Shown here piece after piece: positions 57,824 to 64,000 of a stretch of 64,000 nt of DNA. The notes beneath the pieces were generated by a model. It saw only the letters and a program-made list of their open reading frames with translations, did not search any database and was not told the DNA's origin. This stretch comes from Artocarpus heterophyllus (Eukaryota > Streptophyta > Magnoliopsida > Rosales > Moraceae): positions 25,402,281 through 25,466,280 of the forward strand of contig CM046338.1 in assembly GCA_025403435.1 (NCBI GenBank). Reading direction: 5' to 3'. Within the stretch, counting starts at the first letter, position 1. Each line of letters opens with the position of its first letter. Position numbers and translations under genes: made by a program.

Positions 57824-59400
57824 CTAATTAGTCTCCATAGACTTCATCTCTGTGTTTATGGCCTCTCTCCAGAGTTTCAAATCAACATCCTCCATAGCCT
57901 CTACATAAGTGTAAGGATCCTTGTCATGTTCATCTGGTTCGGTCAAGAAGGCCTCACCATTGAATTTATACCTCTCGGGTTGACGCCTAATCCTCCCACT
58001 ATGCCAAAGCCCCTTAGGTTGTTGTTCAGGTTTGTTTGGTCTTTCTACACTGATTGGAACGGTTTCATTCAGAACCTCTAGAGTTATTAGATCACTCCTT
58101 AACTCTTCAAGCACTTCTTTGCTTCGAGGTTTAAAGTCATCCTTGTAACTCTCCTTAAGAAAAGTTGCATTAGTTGAAACCACGACTTTATTTTCCTTTG
58201 GGTTATAGAAATAACCCCCTTTAGTCCATTTTCGATATCCTACAAACATGCAAACTTTTGAACGTGCTTCCAACTTATTCACATCCTTAAACAAGACTTG
58301 AGCCAAACATCCTCATATGCGAATATGGTTTAAGGATGTCTTCCTGCCCGTCCACAACTCATAAGGAGTTTTAGGGACTGACTTTGAAGGCACATTGTTT
58401 AAAAGATAACATGCGGTTTGTAGTGCATATTCCCAAAAGGATAAAGGCAATAATGAATAACTCATTATGGACCTAACCATGTCTAATAAAGTCCTATTCC
58501 TTCTCTCTGCTACGTCATTCTATTGCGGAGTGCCCAACGCAGTCAAATGCGACAAAATCCCATTCTCTAATAAGTATCCTAAGAACTCATTAGAAATGTA
58601 TTCTCCACCTCGATCGGATCAAAGTGCCTTTATGGGTCTACCCAATTATTTTTCCACTTCAGCCTGAAACTCCCTAAACTTGTCATAAGTTTCGCTTTTG
58701 TGGTGCATTATACCCATACCTTGAGTAATCATCAGTGAAAGTAACGAAGTACTCATACCTTCCTCGTGCCCGGATGTTCATCGGTCCGCAAACATCACTA
58801 TGCACAAGTTCTAGAACCCTTTTGGCCCTATTGCCCTTAGACTCGAATGGAATTTTGGTCATTTTACCCTCCAAACAAGATTCACATTAAGGTATAGATT
58901 CCACCTTTAAGTGACTTAAAGGTCCATCCCTTACCAACCATTGAATCCTATTTAGGTTAATATGACCAATGTGTAAATGTCCAAGATAAGTCTTATTAGA
59001 GTGAGAGGTTTTAAGTCTTTTCAAGTTATTATCATTTATCTCAGCGTTAAGCAATAAGTTCATCTTAGGTTTGATAAAATATAGATTATTTTGCATCCAT
59101 CCAGAATAGATAAAAGATTTATTTTTACGAATCATCACTTTATTATTAAAAGAAACCAAATAGGAGTCTTAATAAACAGGCTACAGAAATTAAATTCTTT
59201 TTAAATTTAGGAAGATAAAAACAATCTCACAAAATTAAATTCCTATAATTATCAAAATAAAGATGGACGTCTCCCATTGCTTCTGCTAAGCCCAAGGATC
59301 CATCGCCTATCCGAAGTGTGAAGTTTTCATGAAACAGACTTCTCTTTCTTTGAACCCCTATAGAAAAACACAAACATGATTAGTTGCACAGAATCTATGA
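57824..59400 (-). pseudogene. outer copia: protease and integrase
   Basis: The protease D-S-G is lost through a one-base deletion at about 59380-59388 (frame then reads V-Q-L-I-M-F). Pre-integrase: HLHIGHINLNRIQWLVRDGP (ends about 58887). Core: D in HSDVCGPMNIRARGRYEYFV (about 58800), then a 4-base deletion near 58708. The C-terminal frame 58306-57824 (CMFVGYRKWTKGGYFYNPKE) ends at TAG 57826-57824. Confidence 0.83.
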
Positions 59401-59459
59401 ACCAAATGTCATTATATTTCTCAACCAAACATGTTTCTAAATACAGAAGATCACACCTA

Positions 59460-60277
59460 CCTCTTTTGCAAATGAAGTCTTTGCGATCTTCTTGATGTGC
59501 CCGACCTTCCCACAAAAGAAGTACTTTAGCTTCTTTCGGTTCTTCTTCTTCTTCTTCTTGCTCTTGTTGTTAGCAGGAATAGAAGACTTCCCATTCTTGG
59601 CTGTTGCTTCTTTCCATTCCCAAAATTGGGATTGAAACTAGAAGCAGCCGCCAAATTGGCCTCGCCACCAATAGAAGAGTCCCTGATCAGCAGTTCAAAC
59701 TCCTATAACTATTTCATCAACTTTGTTAAGGTCATATCCCGCCTATTGCTTAAATTAAAAGTAGCTCTAAATAGAATAAATTCATTTGACAAAGTCTCAA
59801 AGACCATAGTCATATGAGTTTTAGCATCGATGTCAGCTCCATTGGTTTGTGCCTTAACGAGGTAACCCATGGCCAATATCATGTGCTCCTTTACAGATGT
59901 CCCTAGTCTCTGCTTACAGTTTAAGAGTTTCTGAAGTGCCCCTTGCCACTTTGTTAGGGCCTAGCCTCCAAACATATCTTCTAGATCATCCAAGATCTGC
60001 TTAGTAGTCTCATAATCCTCATGGTGAGCCTGCAGCACGTTATTCATGCTAGCCATAACATAGCAGCGAGCCTGATCATTAGCATCTTTCCAACGATCAT
60101 ATGCTTAGAATTGATCGTTGGTGGAATCTCCCGTTGTCTCAGGAGGACAAGGGGTTGTCAGCATAAATTTTAGTTTCTCAAAGGAGAGGATGATATACAG
60201 GTTCCGTTTTCAATCATTATAATTCTCTCCAGTTAATTGATTTTGTCAAGTATCGAAGATAAAGCATTTTTAGACAT
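59460..60277 (-). pseudogene. outer copia: gag
   Basis: ATG at 60277 opens MSKNALSSILDK and then shifts frame at about 60238-60244 (one A lost from the run before the usual NQLTGENY). Further pieces match interiors 1 and 2 as far as the zinc-knuckle region (about 59480-59520), with the CTT repeat at 59543-59565. Confidence 0.8.
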
Positions 60278-61916
60278 TTTTTATCTACAATAAAGAATCA
60301 TATACTAAACATAAGCAAACATAGCATAATAATTTAGTAAGACAACACAATCATATAAAAACATACAAATGTGTTTATGCGTCAAAACCTTGAAAATATC
60401 ACAACCTTACAACGATAATTCCCAACTCAGAATTCAACAAGCTCCTAGAGGAGTCATGCCAAATTCAATTAGGAACACGGATCTCCTCCTTATTAATATT
60501 TGCCATCCAAGACCGTATGATCTAGCATATATTAATAATCGTTGTTTTGGCCATTAATTTTATTGACAAAGCTCCTAGTGGAGGTTAATAATAAAATTAA
60601 CATGAGTGTATAACTATTGTTTCAATATTTTATCCATGATTTACAATCACTACCTAGGGGTGTGCAACCATTAATCATGCTAAAATACCTTATCCTCTTG
60701 CAGATCCAATCTGATACATAAAAGAAATCCCTTCCTAGGCCTCAGGACCATAATGTTCTTCCTATGGACCAACGATGGAGGCCTTAGGTCTTCTCTTTGA
60801 AAACCTTCTCCCACTCAATCTTTTGAAATCAAGGTTTTATTTTTAAAAACATGCATGAACAAATTTTAATTAAGTGGCACTCCCTATTCTATATGGCATA
60901 TTATCAATATACATGGCAAATCATATTATAATACAGACAAGTAAAGCAATCAAGCAAAACTACAAGCAAAATAATAATAAATAACTGTAATATTATGGTT
61001 CTATGCAAGAGAATAGAAAACAAAGATTACACAAGGAAATATTTTATCGATTCTTCATCCTTGAATCCTCAAACTATATCCTTCTCATGTAATGCTCATC
61101 TTCAAGTCTTTAATTCTGTATGAATCAAATACTCCAAATTTTTGGTCATATCCAAATTTAATGTTTCTTAGAATTGTCCCAAAAATAAAATTAAAACTAC
61201 ATTGAAAAGCTGCACCTTTTCTAGAAAAAATTTCCAACTCTCTATTGGCAAGCCGATCATACAGATCAGCCTGCCGATCTTTTCAAGTCGGCCTGCCGGT
61301 CATGATAGTTCGGCCAGCCACCAGAGCTACTTGATATCTACCCTACTGACGGTCTAATGAACCTCACGCCCGGCCTACTGATTTGCAACCATCGGCCTAC
61401 CAAACTAGAGGGTTCGGGATGCCGACCAAGCAGAAACCACCATTTTTAGAAAACATAGTTTCTAATGCAATTTATCAATTTTATTTTCAACAATTCAAAA
61501 AAATAAAATTAGAGACTCAAAAAATACTTAGGAACGCTATCATTCGTCTTCTAGATCCGTCTTATCCAAATGATTATTTAATTACAAAATTCTTACAAAT
61601 TTAAAATTAAATAATAATTCCTAGATGGAGATGATAGTCCGCCATCTAATTACATGAAAAACCAAGATACACATTTTAATCTCTAAGAAACCATAATAGG
61701 TATATATTAGTTAATTAATAAATAATCAAATAATAATTTAATCAACTATAATTAATTAATAAACATTCACCATATAATCCATGACAACATAAAAATATAT
61801 AGAAACCCTAAAGTGCCAACTCTCTATAAAATTAAATTCAAGCATAGGAGAGATTAAGATAGCATAATTTACCCATATAGCATGATCACAAACTCGTAAA
61901 CTTACGTACAAACTAT
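60278..61916 (-). other. outer copia: leader with hairpins and palindromes
   Basis: Hairpins on +: CTCC-TAGA-GGAG at 60442-60453, CTCC-TAGT-GGAG at 60572-60583, TACC-TAGG-GGTG at 60651-60662 and a decayed fourth near 60732. The stems CTCC/GGAG persist while loops vary. The palindrome array at 61243-61430 is more decayed than in the nested copies. PBS at 61917-61929 (minus TAGTATCAGAGCC). Confidence 0.72.
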
Positions 61917-61931
61917 GGCTCTGATACTAAT

Positions 61932-63950
61932 TGTTGAAAAAATAGTACGCAACAAAATTTTTAAAATTGTTATATTAGAGGATTTTTCAAAACTCAAGTT
62001 TGACACGCTATATACATAAATTAATTAGATCTTACTACTTTTTGTATACAGAAAAGCTCCTGCAATCAATGAAGAGAAGTAACGTTCTAGAAGGACCTCA
62101 ACCAACTGGCCTTCCATACTATTCTCTATCCACGATCGAAGTGAGTGTGGGCTCACACATATAGCTCTTCCACCAGACGACTCTCCTTCCAACCAATTGA
62201 GAGAACCCAAAGTTAGTGTTCGTGATTTGTGAACAAGAGCTCTTAGGGAGTTTTCAGAATCTCACTAGCAGAGTTTTACTCTTAATCTCTCAATTGATCT
62301 CTATAATAATGAGACTCATTCTCTTTTTATAGATGTTAGGCCCAAGAGTCAGTACTTATCAGATAATGCCTCAAAATTCGAATCAAAGTCAAATTCATAT
62401 CAATGTCTGATGAAATCTACGTGAAAACATGTGATCTATTTAAACAACGGTTGGCATGCCGATCTGTCTAACTGGCATGCTGAACTTGCCCCATTGATAG
62501 GCCGAACCTAAGGATCAGCATGCCGAACTGTCAATAAAAATCTTAGCGAATCTTTTATTTTTCACCTGAGATTCTATATGATAAAGTCTCAGTTTTAATT
62601 CAAATAACTCAATAGAAAAGTTATCTAATTAAAAAAAATTATCTAGATAATCTCTAGGAAAATAAATGAATTCCTGATAATTCAACAAGTTTATCCTGAA
62701 TTAATTCAAATTAATCCAACCGATAAATAGACATGAATTATCTAATCCTGATAATTCAACAAGTTTATCTTGAATTAATTTTATCACAAAATTAATTCAA
62801 CCGATAAACATACATGAATTATCCACTTTTACCGAATTTCAGCCAATCTAATAAATCTGACATAAGTCACCAATTATTGGAAAAGCACGCAATATCGTTA
62901 TAGGATTTTGGTGAGCTAGCAAAGGAGACCATATGGACATATACAGTTCAAGCTCTTGATAATTATGAAATCCAATAGCCCAGATATACATTTCATAATT
63001 ATCAACTCCAATGCGACTCCACTAAAAGCTTGGAGCTGCATTCTTGAACTATATAGAATTACGAAGCCCATGTAGCTAAGTCCCCATGACATATCATATT
63101 GTATCGTATCCCTATAGGATTATCCATAATTGGCTTAAGGACAAGTTATGTCTTACCTTCTCGATTACTTTTATCTTATGTTTCATTATCTCATCATCGA
63201 AAAACTTACCATCCAAAGACGGTATACCATTCTATACACCTATGTATCCAAATGGTTGAGCGCTTTAGTTTTTCAATTACAAGATAACGCATATAAAAGG
63301 ACATCACCACTCCTAAAAAGGAGCTATAGATTCCATATCTATGAATAATAGGTCTACGCTATCAAGAGTCATGCCTCCAATATACCGGCATGCGTACCAT
63401 TATTAAAATATGGGTGTCACCTTTTGGTACATTAAAAGACACAAGTCAAACAACAGACTCACTATTCATCTCAGGATTAAGATACAATAGAAATGGTTGT
63501 CTAAAGTGAACCAATTTGTCGAGACAGAATTACGAATCCAAATCAATTTACTTCATGTCCCGATCCAACACATCGTCACCTATGACAATGTGCCAATGTT
63601 TCTATTCATAGAGTCCACCTCTAATGGTCAAGACAAACTACCTCCCAATAGAGATATAGACAACATAACAATCTTTATATGAATAAAGTGTTCAACTTTA
63701 TTCCCTCGATTATGGATCTTATGATTTAGACCGTCACCTTAAGAATTGTATCTTCTGCATAATCTGTCCATCATTTGCCCAATTCTTAAAGGTTTAGACC
63801 GACAGTCTCAGACTTTTGTTTGCTTAACATACATTCAACAAATATGAACATAAAGAGGACAAAATTTGGTATATGAAAATAAATAAATTCTTTATAATGT
63901 CTCTAAAAACATGTTACATTTTTACTTCTTAGGGCATACATGTCTAACAT
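61932..63950 (-). repeat. outer copia 5' LTR
   Basis: 2019 bp, TGTTGAAAAAATAGTACGC...CATGTCTAACA. TATA-like CTATAAAAAG at about 62325-62334; palindrome units (GGCATGCCGATC, GGCATGCTGAAC, GATAGGCCGAAC, AGCATGCCGAAC) at about 62449-62532, spaced about 21-22 bp. The 61-73-codon frames inside (63497, 63148, 62025) recur in every LTR copy and are not genes. Confidence 0.9.
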
Positions 63951-64000
63951 TACGGATTAAGCGTCAATCTATAATCCAATCTGTATATATCAGATTGGGA
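63951..64000. other. flank after outer copia element
   Basis: Begins with the target duplication TTACG. The inverted pair TCCAATCTG/CAGATTGGG lies around a TATATAT centre, in keeping with the interior of a hAT-like MITE whose start is at 36851. Confidence 0.5.

Larger units (their letters stand above)
36865..63950 (-). mobile_element. outer Ty1/copia element (split by nested array)
   Basis: Left LTR = 36865-37423 + 54923-56369 (2006 bp joined), interior 56370-61931, right LTR 61932-63950 (2019 bp). The flanks tcacg (36860-36864) and ttacg (63951-63955) match at 4 of 5. The element reads leftwards, so the right LTR is the 5' one. About 9.6 kb without the nested 17.5 kb. Order gag-PR-INT-RT-RH, so Ty1/copia. 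The ~2-kb LTRs and pol wording suggest an Angela-like long-LTR clade, but I am not sure. All domains are broken. Confidence 0.9.

Overview
This is repeat-dense plant nuclear DNA. The evidence is plant-type LTR retrotransposons (a chromovirus with a C-terminal chromodomain, an Athila-like gypsy derivative, long-LTR Ty1/copia elements), an intron-containing hAT transposase gene, MITEs, a probable Helitron, AT-rich spacers and GT-AG introns with T-rich 3' ends. The species cannot be named. I see no intact host gene. The only host-gene sequence is a short fragment like the C-terminus of homoserine dehydrogenase (33.1-33.3 kb).

Layout. (1) 1-2127: the 5' leader edge and 5' LTR of a minus-strand copia element that runs off the left edge. 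(2) 2128-6838: AT-rich spacer with remnants of a plant En/Spm-type transposase (about 3.3-4.5 kb) and a 136-bp tandem duplication. (3) 6839-28047: an old Athila-like element (two LTRs, decayed tRNA-Asp PBS, gag scrap). A 9.7-kb Ty3/gypsy Tekay-type chromovirus is inserted in its interior (10984-20668, TSD ctgtg/ctatg) and a 5.4-kb hAT transposon in its 3' LTR (21427-26851, perfect 8-bp TSD tcacctag). (4) 28143-36864: small elements. A Mutator-like MITE is split by a solo Tekay LTR (28687-30816, perfect TSD ctaca). Two more MITEs, a Pack-MULE-like element and a candidate Helitron follow. (5) 36865-63950: a minus-strand copia element (TSD tcacg/ttacg). Its 3' LTR is split by a 17.5-kb insertion with the structure LTR-internal-LTR-internal-LTR plus an extra 243-bp LTR tail (37424-54922, TSD cttgt/cttgc).

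None of the coding regions is intact. The Tekay gag-protease frame is open except for one TAA and six TAG codons, most simply explained by CAG/CAA to TAG/TAA change. The three copia polyproteins share some stop codons in a pattern that does not fit one tree.

The most unusual signal is an array of the near-perfect palindrome GTTCGGCAGGCCGAAC, spaced about 21-23 bp (two DNA turns). It recurs in the transcribed leader part of the Tekay LTR, upstream of the TATA box in the copia LTR, and again between the copia primer-binding site and gag. Two unrelated retrotransposon superfamilies therefore carry the same motif array. The copia leader also has a set of small hairpins (CTCC/GGAG, CACC/GGTG) whose stems persist or co-vary while the loops change.
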